From NCBI GenBank assembly GCA_036274635.1, contig DASUFI010000218.1:1-20652 (forward strand): a stretch of 20,652 nucleotides of DNA, given 5' to 3'. The position numbers were made by a program, and so were the translations under genes. This DNA is from DASUFI01 sp036274635 (GTDB lineage: Bacteria > Planctomycetota > B15-G4). Shown one piece after another: positions 1-6,414 of this stretch. The stretch's first letter is position 1; the number at the start of each line of letters is the position of its first letter. A model generated the notes under the pieces. That model ran no database searches. It saw only the letters and a list, made by a program, of their open reading frames with translations, and had not been told where the DNA came from.

Positions 1-1
1 G

Positions 2-1789
2 CCGCCGCTGCCGAGCGCCGGCACGCTGCTGGGCGCGGCCGCCGTCCTCGTGCCGGTGGCCTTCCCCGCAGGCGACTGGATCGTGCCCGTGCCGCTGCGC
101 ACGCCGGCCCACGACCTGCTGCGCGCGCTGCTCGTGGCCGGGCCCACCGGCTTGTGCCTGGGCGCGCTGCTCGCGGCGCGGCAACGGACCGACGAGCGCG
201 GCCTGCCGCTGCCGCTGGTGCCGGTGCTGCTGCTGGCGCCGCTGCCCTTGGCCAGCCTGTGGCTGCTGCCCGCCCTCGCTCCGCGCCAGGCGCTGCCGCT
301 GGCGGCCGCGCCGCTGCTGCTGCTGGCGCTGCGCCGGCCGCGCGAGCAGCTGGTCGGGCTGCTGGCCCTGCTCACCGCCGGCACGCTGGCGCTCGCGCGC
401 GTGGGCCCGGCGCCACCACCGGGCGCGCTTTTGGCCGAGAGCGCGGCGTCCCTGCGCGACGGGAGCGTGGCCCTCGTGCGCGACCCGGCCACGGGCCAGC
501 AGCTGCTGGCGGTGGACGGCCGCGCGCCCTTCGGCCGCAGCTCGGCCCAGATGCGCCGCATGGCCCACCTTCCGCTGCTGCTGCACGGCGTGACCGACCG
601 CGTGCTGGTCATCGCCTGCGACCGCGGCGAAACGGCCGCCGCCGCGTCGGCTTTCGAGCCTGAGACGCTGCACTGGCTGCAGCCCTTCACGCGCCCGGCG
701 GAGTGGAGCTGGCCGCCCTTGGCCCTGCGCGAGCCGCCGGTGCGGGCCTCCGAGCGGCAGTTCCTGGCGCAGGAGCGCGAGCCCTACGACGTGATCCTCC
801 TGGCGCCCGACCCGCGCGCCGGCGCGCGCGGCCAGCTCCTGGGCACGGAGGAGTTCTACCGGCTGGCCGACGCGGCGCTGCAGCCCGACGGCCTGCTGTG
901 CCAGTGGTGGGACCTCGCCGACGTGGACGTCTCGGACCTCAAGTCCGTGCTGGCCTCGGCCAACGCCGTGTTCCCCTTCGTCTACGTGCTCTCCGACCAC
1001 CCGCGCACGCGTCGCGCCTGCATCGGCCTGCTGGGCTCGCACCGCCCGCTGCGCGTCGCGCCGCAGGACCTGGACGCCGCCATCGCGGCGCACGGCATGG
1101 TGGGCGACGACCTCGCCGCGGTGGGCCTCGACGGCTTCGCCGTGGCCAGCCTGGTGTCCATGGACAGCGGCCTGCTCCAGCTGCTGGCGCCGCGCGAGGA
1201 GTCGCTGCACGACGACCGGCCCGTCCTCGGCGTGCGCGGCGCGCTGCGTCCGGCGGGCATGGCCGAGCGCCTCGCCCTCGGCCTGGACGTCTTCGCGTCG
1301 CACCGCCGCGACCCCATGGAGTGGGTTGAGGTGCCCGACCCCGCGCGACCGGAGCTCGAGGCCGTCGCGCGCGACCGCTACCGGAGCTGGCAGCACCTCT
1401 TCGGCGGCGCGCTGGACGTGGTGCGCGAGCGCGGCCCGACCGGTCCGGCCTTCGACCAGGAGCAGCCCGGCGACTGCCCGATCGTGGAGGGCGAGCACTT
1501 CCTGCACGCGCTGGCCGGACTGCCGGACTGGCGCTGGCTGCGCGAGCAGGTCATCGCCTTCGGCCGCCGGCTGGAGCGCGAGGGCCACACGGAGCTGGCC
1601 GAGCAGTACCTGCGCCGCGCCGTGGACGAAGCCGACACCAGCAGCGCGCCGCTGCGCTACGCGCTGGCCGGCTGCGTCGAGCGCAAGGGCGACGTGCCCG
1701 ACGCCATCCTGCTCTACCGCACCGTGCTGGCCTTCGACCCGCGCCACAAGGGCGCGCACGACGCGCTGGAGCGTCTGGGCGCCAACTGA
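2..1789 (+). CDS. Spermidine-synthase-fold membrane protein with C-terminal TPR (5' end outside window)
   Basis: The frame is open from the left edge, so the true start lies upstream; the first in-window start is a GTG at 50. The visible N-terminal 140 or so residues are hydrophobic, with about four membrane segments. Next comes a spermidine-synthase/methyltransferase-like fold: VLVIACDRGETA at the place of the nucleotide-binding glycine loop, YDVILLAPDPR, then EEFYRLADAALQPDGLLCQWW, which matches the family's 'eFy..l...L.pgGvl.qw' segment. The C-terminal 70 residues (AEQYLRRAVDEAD, DAILLYRTVLAFDPRHKGA) are TPR-like. The known family is 'fused MFS/spermidine synthase' membrane proteins. The glycine loop is poor and the usual IIxD acid is replaced (ILLAPDP), so polyamine synthesis is doubtful. 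The fold call is solid; the function is unknown. Confidence 0.75.
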   Translation, partial: PPLPSAGTLLGAAAVLVPVAFPAGDWIVPVPLRTPAHDLLRALLVAGPTGLCLGALLAARQRTDERGLPLPLVPVLLLAPLPLASLWLLPALAPRQALPLAAAPLLLLALRRPREQLVGLLALLTAGTLALARVGPAPPPGALLAESAASLRDGSVALVRDPATGQQLLAVDGRAPFGRSSAQMRRMAHLPLLLHGVTDRVLVIACDRGETAAAASAFEPETLHWLQPFTRPAEWSWPPLALREPPVRASERQFLAQEREPYDVILLAPDPRAGARGQLLGTEEFYRLADAALQPDGLLCQWWDLADVDVSDLKSVLASANAVFPFVYVLSDHPRTRRACIGLLGSHRPLRVAPQDLDAAIAAHGMVGDDLAAVGLDGFAVASLVSMDSGLLQLLAPREESLHDDRPVLGVRGALRPAGMAERLALGLDVFASHRRDPMEWVEVPDPARPELEAVARDRYRSWQHLFGGALDVVRERGPTGPAFDQEQPGDCPIVEGEHFLHALAGLPDWRWLREQVIAFGRRLEREGHTELAEQYLRRAVDEADTSSAPLRYALAGCVERKGDVPDAILLYRTVLAFDPRHKGAHDALERLGAN

Positions 1790-1799
1790 AGGCGCCGCG

Positions 1800-1820
1800 G
1801 CCCCTCTGGGCGTCAGGGGC
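1800..1820. terminator. Small bidirectional hairpin between convergent genes
   Basis: The inverted repeat GCCCCT (1800-1805) / AGGGGC (1815-1820), with a 9-nt loop, lies just after the stop at 1789 and covers the stop codon of the minus-strand gene at 1813. There is no T tract on either side, so factor-independent termination is only a possibility. Confidence 0.35.
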
Positions 1821-2748
1821 TGACGATCGGCAGCCCCAGCACGCGCCACGTGTCGCCCTCGGGCGCCGCGGTGTGCGCCAGCAGCCCGAGCAGCCACCAG
1901 TCGGTGCGCGCCGTGTCGTCGTGCCACTCCCCCCACAGCGGGCCGACGTACTCCCAGCCCGAGCCCGGGTCCTGGATGTTCATGTAGACGGGGAAGACCC
2001 ACTCGCGCACGAAGGGGTCGTCGCCGCGGCCGCGCCAGCTGCGGATGAGCGAGAGCTTCTCGCTGGAGAACAGGGTGAGCAGGCGGATGTCACGGCGGTC
2101 ACCCACGTCGTCGTAGCCGAAGGCCGTGAGGATGCCGAGGATGTCCAGGAACTCGATCTTGCGGCTCGACGTGCGCCCGAGCTCGGGCACGTTCTCGCCG
2201 GCGGGCGGCAGGCCCATCTGCACGTGCAGGCCGGTGACGAGACCCAGCAGCGTGACGAGCGTGAACTCGTACTGCTCGCCCTGGCGCTTGTCCTTCCAGA
2301 GCAGGAAGACGCCCGACTCGCGGTAGCTGCCGTCGTGGCTGCGCTCGAGCCAGAAGAGCGGCGGCAGCACGTAGTCGGTGCGCATCTCGGGGCTGTCGAC
2401 GTAGCCGTAGAGCAGCGAGAAGAAGCGCGTGGTCGAGTCGGGCGTCTGGCGCTCGAACCAGAGCGGGAAGAGCAGCGTGGTCTCGAGGTACGGCGGCTCG
2501 CTGTCGTGCCACCAGATGGGCAGCAGCCGCGAGTGCCGGCGGTCGCTCTCCACGTCCTGGCCCACCAGCCACATGAGGGCGTTCCAGTCCCACGACGTGC
2601 CGTCGGGCGAGACGCCCACGGTGAGCACCGGCGGCAGGAAGACCTTCGTCTGCCGCTGCTTGCTGGGCGAGTCGAGCAACGGGCTGGTGCAGCCGGCCAG
2701 CAGCAGCAGGACGACGAGCAGGCGGCGCGGCGCGGGCGTGGCGGGCAC
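1813..2748 (-). CDS. Aromatic-rich predicted lipoprotein of unknown function
   Basis: A 311-residue protein with a GTG start at 2748, preceded by GGGGAG four nucleotides upstream. It begins with a short basic segment, a hydrophobic stretch (LLVVLLLLAGC) and a lipobox cysteine at residue 20, so export and lipidation are expected. The rest is a series of short segments with the pattern hydrophobic-Pro-hydrophobic-Trp: LLPIWW (75-80), LLFPLWF (92-98), FFSLLYGY (109-116), VLPPLFWL (127-134), GVFLLW (146-151), and near the end WVFPVYM and YVGPLWGEW. This looks like repeated beta strands with an aromatic rim, as in small barrel or sheet proteins of the outer membrane; that reading is inference. I do not recognise a named family. 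The gene converges on the spermidine-synthase-like gene and diverges from the pseudopilin gene. Confidence 0.75.
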   Translation of the reverse strand: MPATPAPRRLLVVLLLLAGCTSPLLDSPSKQRQTKVFLPPVLTVGVSPDGTSWDWNALMWLVGQDVESDRRHSRLLPIWWHDSEPPYLETTLLFPLWFERQTPDSTTRFFSLLYGYVDSPEMRTDYVLPPLFWLERSHDGSYRESGVFLLWKDKRQGEQYEFTLVTLLGLVTGLHVQMGLPPAGENVPELGRTSSRKIEFLDILGILTAFGYDDVGDRRDIRLLTLFSSEKLSLIRSWRGRGDDPFVREWVFPVYMNIQDPGSGWEYVGPLWGEWHDDTARTDWWLLGLLAHTAAPEGDTWRVLGLPIVSP

Positions 2749-2775
2749 GAGGCTCCCCGGCGGGAAAGGCCGCGC

Positions 2776-2781
2776 ATCCTA
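2776..2781 (-). promoter_or_regulatory. -10-like TAGGAT for the lipoprotein gene
   Basis: On the minus strand TAGGAT lies 27 nt upstream of the GTG start at 2748, giving a predicted leader of about 20 nt that includes the GGGGAG ribosome site. The 14-bp string TAGGATGCGCGGCC (minus strand, 2781-2768) recurs exactly upstream of the solenoid gene at 11860. No good -35 box is seen. Confidence 0.4.
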
Positions 2782-2785
2782 ACCT

Positions 2786-2802
2786 CGGGCCCTCAAGGCC
2801 CG
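2786..2802. repeat. Inverted repeat in the divergent promoter region
   Basis: CGGGCC (2786-2791), loop CTCAA, GGCCCG (2797-2802): a perfect 6-bp inverted repeat directly upstream of the TAGGAT box of the minus-strand lipoprotein gene and 43 bp before the pseudopilin start. The position would suit an operator. The rest of the 96-bp divergent gap shows only the ribosome sites. Confidence 0.35.
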
Positions 2803-2844
2803 CCCCCCGCCGGTCCGAAGAGGCGTGGCGGAGGATCCGAGCCC

Positions 2845-3390
2845 ATGAAATCCGCAGCCGCCGCCCGCCGCCCGTTCTTCGCGCGCCCCGGCGTCCTCGA
2901 GGCGCTGGTCGGGCTGTCGATCGTCCTCGCGCTCTCCGGCGTGGTCATGCCGGGCATCGGCGAGAGCGTCCGCACCGCGCGCCGCACCGGCGCGCAGGGC
3001 GACATGCAGCTCATCGCCGAGGGCCTCGTGCGCTACGTGCGCGACACGCTCACGCTGCCCACGGGCGTGGAGGGCCGCACCAACATCACGTGGCTCTACG
3101 GCCCGGGCCACATCCCCGCCGAGCAGCCCTTCGGCGCCTCGACCGACGCGCGCCCCATCGAGGACGCGCTGCTCAACGCCTCCATGGGCCGCACGCGCTG
3201 GCACGGGCCCTACGTGGCCGGCGAGCTGCACCCCGACCCGTGGGGCAACGCCTACCTGGTCAACGCCGACGGCTGGATCACGCCCGGCGAGCAGGCCATG
3301 GTCCTGTCGGCCGGCCCCGACGGCATCGTGGAGACCACGCCCTGGGCCAGGCGCCCGGGCGGGGACGATCTGCAGCTGGTCATGGATTGA
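2845..3390 (+). CDS. GspG-like type II secretion pseudopilin
   Basis: A 181-residue protein. The ATG at 2845 is preceded by GGAGG (2830-2834). The N-terminus has a short basic leader, then GVLEALVGLSIVLALSGVV (16-34), the hydrophobic helix of type IV pilin-like proteins. The middle contains the helical segment usual after it (GDMQLIAEGLVRYVRD). The C-terminal half has DPWGNAY (131-137) and VLSAGPDGIVETTP, matching the DPWGNpY and 'SlGaDG' calcium-loop region of GspG major pseudopilins. The cleavage site is unusual: the conserved Glu is E19, but the residue at the expected -1 place is Arg14 and +1 is Pro15, while the only nearby glycine (G16) is three residues from the Glu. No other secretion gene is present in the window, so this is a lone pseudopilin. 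Family call good; substrate and machinery unknown. Confidence 0.8.
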   Translation: MKSAAAARRPFFARPGVLEALVGLSIVLALSGVVMPGIGESVRTARRTGAQGDMQLIAEGLVRYVRDTLTLPTGVEGRTNITWLYGPGHIPAEQPFGASTDARPIEDALLNASMGRTRWHGPYVAGELHPDPWGNAYLVNADGWITPGEQAMVLSAGPDGIVETTPWARRPGGDDLQLVMD

Positions 3391-3417
3391 CGGCTTCCTC
3401 CGCGACCCGCCGGCCCG

Positions 3418-3423
3418 GATAAT
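3418..3423 (+). promoter_or_regulatory. -10-like GATAAT upstream of the small lipoprotein gene
   Basis: GATAAT lies 25 nt before the ATG at 3448, with GGAGG at 3438-3442 between them. TTGACG at 3387-3392 resembles a -35 box, but its 25-bp spacing is too long, so only the -10 is supported. Confidence 0.4.
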
Positions 3424-3447
3424 GGGTCGGGTCTTCCGGAGGTCGCC

Positions 3448-3885
3448 ATGCGCCCCACGCTGCTGCCCGCTCTGCTGCTGATCGCCGCCTGCCAGTCCGC
3501 CTCGAGCTCCGGCCCCCCGGATCGGCCGAGCGGCTGGGCCGAGCCCCCCGCCGGAGCGGTCGCCGCGCACGACCTGCCGTCGACCGAGACCTTCGAGATC
3601 CGCTTCGGCGACGACCTCGTGGGCTACCTCGTCGAGGTCAAGCCCATGCCGCCGGACCAGCCCGACGAGCGCCCGTACAAGCCGGGCACGTCGCTCATCC
3701 AGGACCGGAACTTCACCTTCATCGGCTTCATCTCGCCCGCCGGCACCACCTACAAGTTCGACGCGAACGGCAACTCGGCGCACGCGGTGGGCTTCGGCAG
3801 CCGCAACCAGAGCATCGCGGCCTTCTTCCGGCGCAGCGGCTCGCCGCGCATCCTCGCGGTGAGCACGGGCCTGCCGCAGGGCTGA
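3448..3885 (+). CDS. Small predicted lipoprotein of unknown function
   Basis: A 145-residue protein with ATG at 3448 and an ideal ribosome site (GGAGG, 5-nt spacer). The signal peptide ends in the lipobox LIAAC with Cys15. A Ser/Pro/Ala-rich linker (about 16-45) leads to a compact domain with alternating strands: FEIRFGDDLVGYLVEVKP, RNFTFIGFISPAGTTYKFD and AVGFGSRNQSIAAFF, ending in a basic patch FRRSG. The phrase FIGFISPAGTTYKFD followed by a run of small polar residues suggests a small beta-sandwich. I recognise no named family. It sits 57 bp after the pseudopilin gene, with its own -10-like site, and ends just before a strong inverted repeat. Confidence 0.7.
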   Translation: MRPTLLPALLLIAACQSASSSGPPDRPSGWAEPPAGAVAAHDLPSTETFEIRFGDDLVGYLVEVKPMPPDQPDERPYKPGTSLIQDRNFTFIGFISPAGTTYKFDANGNSAHAVGFGSRNQSIAAFFRRSGSPRILAVSTGLPQG

Positions 3886-3891
3886 CGCGCA

Positions 3892-3944
3892 GCAGCCCGT
3901 CGAAGAAGTCATTCGGGCTCCGAAGCGCGTCTTCGACGGGCTGC
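3892..3944. terminator. Strong 15-bp inverted repeat between convergent genes
   Basis: GCAGCCCGTCGAAGA (3892-3906) is perfectly complementary to TCTTCGACGGGCTGC (3930-3944). Inside the loop there is a second stem, TTCGG (3912-3916) / CCGAA (3920-3924). It fills the gap between the ends of the genes stopping at 3885 (+) and 3946 (-), so it can act as a two-way terminator. The two-stem layout also resembles dispersed intergenic palindromes (REP-like elements); I see no second copy in this window. Confidence 0.6.
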
Positions 3945-3945
3945 G

Positions 3946-5664
3946 CTACGCGTCGCGCACGCGGCGGGTGTTGGCCGCGACGAGCGCGGCCCACAGCGTC
4001 TCCGGCTCGCGGTGCTCGGCGGCGCAATCGTGCGCCAGGCAGACGTAGGCCACCGGGTCCGGGCGCGCCGGCAGCTGCAGGCGTGTCAGGTGCTCGGAGT
4101 CCAGCGACGGGTCCAGCAGCTGCACCACGCGCGAGGGCAGCCAGGTCTCCGACGCTGCATGGAAGAGGGCTCGGCTGCGCGGGTCCTCACGGTCCCCGAC
4201 GACGACCACGTGCAGCGGCGGGCGCAGCACCAGCTCGACGGCGCGGCCGTAGGCGGCCATGGCGTAGCCGTAGCGGCGGAAGTCCTGGCTGTGGACCTCG
4301 AGGGCGCGGCGTGCGAGGTCGGCGAAGCTGGAGCGGCCGGCATAGAGCGCGGCGCGCAGCAGGGCCTCGGCGGCGACGGCGCCGTCCAGGATGGCGGCCT
4401 CGCGGCGGTGCGCGCGCGGCGCGGCTCCGGCCTCCTCGCGATCCGCCAGCTCGCCCGTCGGCGCGACGTGCCGGGCCACCAGGACCTCGAGCAGGTCCTC
4501 CAGCGCGGGCGCGAAGCGGCGATCGTCGGTGTACTGGAGCACGTGCAGCAGCATGCGGGTGGTTTCGGCCTGGTCGCGCAGCAGGCCGGGCAGGCGGCGG
4601 CCGGCGCCGTCGTCGTCGTGGTCCATGCCGTGGCCCGGGCGCCACAGGCGCGCCAGCAGGTTGGCCGCTGCGTCCAGCGCGGCCTCGGTCAGGTCCGGGC
4701 GGCGCAGCACGGCGCCGGCCTTGAGCAGGGCCGAGACGGCGCGGGCGTTGGCGTCGGCGAGGAAGCGGCCGTCGCGGCGCGGCGCGCGGCGCGTGCGGCG
4801 GCCGGCGGCGTCCTGGGCGTAGTACTCGTCGTCCTCGGCCAGGCTGGCATGGAACAGACCCGCGCGCTCGTCGCGGAACAGGGCCAGCAGCGCGTCCGCG
4901 GTGCGCGCGCCGATGCGCAGGCAGTCCGCGCGCTGCAGCAGCTGTCCGGCCTCGAGGTAGTTGCGCAACAGGCCGGCATTGGTCTCCAGCAGCTTCTCGG
5001 TGTGCGGCTGGCGCCAGTCGCGCGCGCCGCAGTAGCGGAAGAAGCCGCCCTCGAGCGCGTCCTGCAGCCCGCCCTCGGCCATGTGGGCCAGGGTCTTCTC
5101 GATCAGCTCGCGCAGCGCCGGGCTGCCGTGCTCGGACTGCCGCAGGATCGCGAAGTCGAGCGCCTCAGGGTGCGGGAACTTCTGGCCCGTTCCGAAGCCA
5201 CCGTGCCGGCTGTCGAAGTGCGAGAGCAGCGCCGCCTCGATGGCGGGCAGGATCGAGTCGTCGAGGCGGCCGGTGGGCTGGCGCGGCAGCAGGCGCGGCG
5301 GGCGGAAGGTCGGCCCCTCCGTGCGCAGGCGCCGCGCCGCGTCCGCCAGGCGCTCCACCAGCGCCTCCGCGCTGAACCACGTGCCGCCCGAGAGCACCTC
5401 GCCGTCGGGATCGAGGATCACCGTGCTGGGCCAGCCGCCCTGCCCGTAGCGCGCCTCGATGTCCGGTTGCTCGTCCTTGTCCACGCGCACCGCGATGGCG
5501 TGGTCGGCGATGGCCGCCACGACGCGCGGGTCCGCGAAGGTGGTGCGGTCCATCTCGCGGCAGAAGCGGCACCAGCCGGCCACGATGGAGAGCAGCACGG
5601 CGCGCCGCTCGTCGCGCGCGACGCGCAGCAGATCGTCACTCCAGGGCTTCCAGGCGATGCTCAT
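3946..5664 (-). CDS. Thioredoxin-domain DUF255 (YyaL/SPATA20-like) protein
   Basis: A 572-residue protein. The N-terminal thioredoxin-fold domain (about 1-115) contains WCRFC (31-35, a CxxC pair at C32/C35) followed by REMDRTTFADPRV, KDEQPDIEARYGQGGWPSTV and LDPDG, the hallmarks of the DUF255 family. It is followed by an alpha/alpha-barrel-like region resembling glycosidase toroids (GGFGTGQKFPHPEAL, LFHASLAEDDEYYAQD, FLADANARA), and it ends with AYVCLAHDC, like the C-terminal AYvC motif of the family. Members are usually about 100 residues longer, so this is a compact version. The function of the family is not settled; a thiol-redox or carbohydrate-linked role is proposed. The start ATG at 5664 has only a weak GGTGA ribosome site; an AGTACA/TGTACT -10-like string lies at 5677-5682 on the minus strand. 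Confidence 0.88.
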   Translation of the reverse strand: MSIAWKPWSDDLLRVARDERRAVLLSIVAGWCRFCREMDRTTFADPRVVAAIADHAIAVRVDKDEQPDIEARYGQGGWPSTVILDPDGEVLSGGTWFSAEALVERLADAARRLRTEGPTFRPPRLLPRQPTGRLDDSILPAIEAALLSHFDSRHGGFGTGQKFPHPEALDFAILRQSEHGSPALRELIEKTLAHMAEGGLQDALEGGFFRYCGARDWRQPHTEKLLETNAGLLRNYLEAGQLLQRADCLRIGARTADALLALFRDERAGLFHASLAEDDEYYAQDAAGRRTRRAPRRDGRFLADANARAVSALLKAGAVLRRPDLTEAALDAAANLLARLWRPGHGMDHDDDGAGRRLPGLLRDQAETTRMLLHVLQYTDDRRFAPALEDLLEVLVARHVAPTGELADREEAGAAPRAHRREAAILDGAVAAEALLRAALYAGRSSFADLARRALEVHSQDFRRYGYAMAAYGRAVELVLRPPLHVVVVGDREDPRSRALFHAASETWLPSRVVQLLDPSLDSEHLTRLQLPARPDPVAYVCLAHDCAAEHREPETLWAALVAANTRRVRDA

Positions 5665-5758
5665 GGACCGTTCACCGCAGAGTACATCGACGCGGCGCCG
5701 ACGCCGCTGAATCCGCGCTCCGGCACACAGCGCCGGGAATCGCCCCGGCTACCTATCC

Positions 5759-5809
5759 TCGGGGATCGGGATCTGCGGCGCCTGCGGCGCCGCATTCCCC
5801 GATCCCCGA
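5759..5809. repeat. Long two-part hairpin in the def upstream region
   Basis: TCGGGGATCGGG (5759-5770) pairs with CCCGATCCCCGA (5798-5809): 12 bp. After a 3x3 internal loop, TGCGGCGCC (5774-5782) pairs with GGCGCCGCA (5786-5794), 9 bp, closing on the triloop TGC. Both flanking genes point away from it, so it is not a normal terminator. Confidence 0.6.
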
Positions 5810-5827
5810 AGCGGGAGCCGGACGGGC

Positions 5828-5853
5828 CCGCGCTCTGGTGAGCCGGAGCGCGG
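5828..5853 (+). promoter_or_regulatory. Hairpin competing with the terminal repeat, just upstream of def
   Basis: CCGCGCTCTGG (5828-5838), tetraloop TGAG, CCGGAGCGCGG (5843-5853): 11 pairs with a single G-U. The right arm is the same strand that can pair with 5713-5723, so the two pairings exclude each other. The hairpin ends 7 nt before the def -10 box and covers the expected -35 position, so at the DNA level it could also be an operator. Confidence 0.45.
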
Positions 5854-5860
5854 CAGCAGC

Positions 5861-5866
5861 TATCAT
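5861..5866 (+). promoter_or_regulatory. -10 box TATCAT giving a probable leaderless def mRNA
   Basis: TATCAT differs from TATAAT at one base and ends 6 nt before the ATG at 5873. The expected transcription start therefore falls on or next to the start codon. There is no Shine-Dalgarno sequence before the start, which agrees with a leaderless message. No convincing -35 box is present (TGGTGA at 5836-5841 is weak). Confidence 0.5.
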
Positions 5867-5872
5867 CGGGTG

Positions 5873-6403
5873 ATGCAGATGCAACTGCGCCTCTGGCCCG
5901 ATCCCGTTCTGCTCCGCGCGGCGGCGCCCGTCACCGCCTTCGACGCGGAGCTGGCGGCGCGCGTGGCCGAGATGTTCACGGTCATGTACGAGGAGAAGGG
6001 CGTCGGCCTGGCCGCGCCGCAGGTGGGCTGGGACGCGCGCGTGCTGGTCCTCAACCCCGCCGGCGAGCGCAAGGACGAGAGCGGCGCGCTGGCCCTGATC
6101 AACCCGCAGGTGCTCAAGAAGTGGGGCCGGAGCCGGGCCGAGGAGGGCTGTCTCTCCTTCCCCGACATCTTCGTGGAGGTCGACCGCCCGGTCGGCGCGC
6201 GGCTGCGCTGGCACGACCCGCAGGGCGCCGTGCACGAGGCGGACCTGCTCGATTTCACGGCCCGCATCGCGCAGCACGAGCTGGACCACCTGGACGGGGT
6301 CACTCTCTGGCACCGCATGAGCCCGGTGGACCGCATCCGCTGGCGGCGCGAGCTGGACGAGCTGTCGGCGCAGGTGGCCGGCGCGACGCGCGCGCGCAGC
6401 TGA
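5873..6403 (+). CDS. def: Peptide deformylase
   Basis: A 176-residue enzyme that removes the formyl group from the initiator methionine of nascent proteins in the cytoplasm, using a bound metal. All three family motifs are intact: GVGLAAPQ (43-50), EGCLS (91-95, metal-ligand C93) and QHELDHLDG (134-142, ligands H135 and H139, catalytic E136). Length is typical. The start is uncertain by a few codons: GTG 5870, ATG 5873 or ATG 5879 are all in frame without a ribosome site; 5873 is chosen because it fits the leaderless promoter. The ribF gene follows after 11 nt on the same strand, so the two are probably one operon. Confidence 0.96.
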   Translation: MQMQLRLWPDPVLLRAAAPVTAFDAELAARVAEMFTVMYEEKGVGLAAPQVGWDARVLVLNPAGERKDESGALALINPQVLKKWGRSRAEEGCLSFPDIFVEVDRPVGARLRWHDPQGAVHEADLLDFTARIAQHELDHLDGVTLWHRMSPVDRIRWRRELDELSAQVAGATRARS

Positions 6404-6414
6404 GCCCGGCCGCC

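Larger units (their letters stand above)
5713..5853. other. Structured intergenic element with 12-bp terminal inverted repeats
   Basis: This fills most of the 208-bp divergent gap between the DUF255 gene and def. CCGCGCTCCGGC (5713-5724) is perfectly complementary to GCCGGAGCGCGG (5842-5853). Enclosed are a 6-bp hairpin GCCGGG (5732-5737) / CCCGGC (5744-5749) and a very strong hairpin at 5759-5809. Drawn as RNA on the plus strand this is a three-way junction. It could be a structured leader, a small RNA or a miniature repeat element; no flanking target duplication is visible. Confidence 0.45.

Noticed and set aside
4012..5841. A 609-codon plus-strand frame antisense to the DUF255 gene
   Set aside because: No recognisable domain; the minus strand has an intact, well-motifed protein in the same interval.
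5713..5853. Miniature transposable element with target duplication
   Set aside because: The terminal inverted repeats are there, but no direct repeats flank them, so mobility is not supported from this window alone.
5755..5872. FMN riboswitch upstream of def-ribF
   Set aside because: A GCCCGCG and a GGTGA-like string occur, but the other conserved core segments and their order are missing, and perfect alternative hairpins explain the sequence better.
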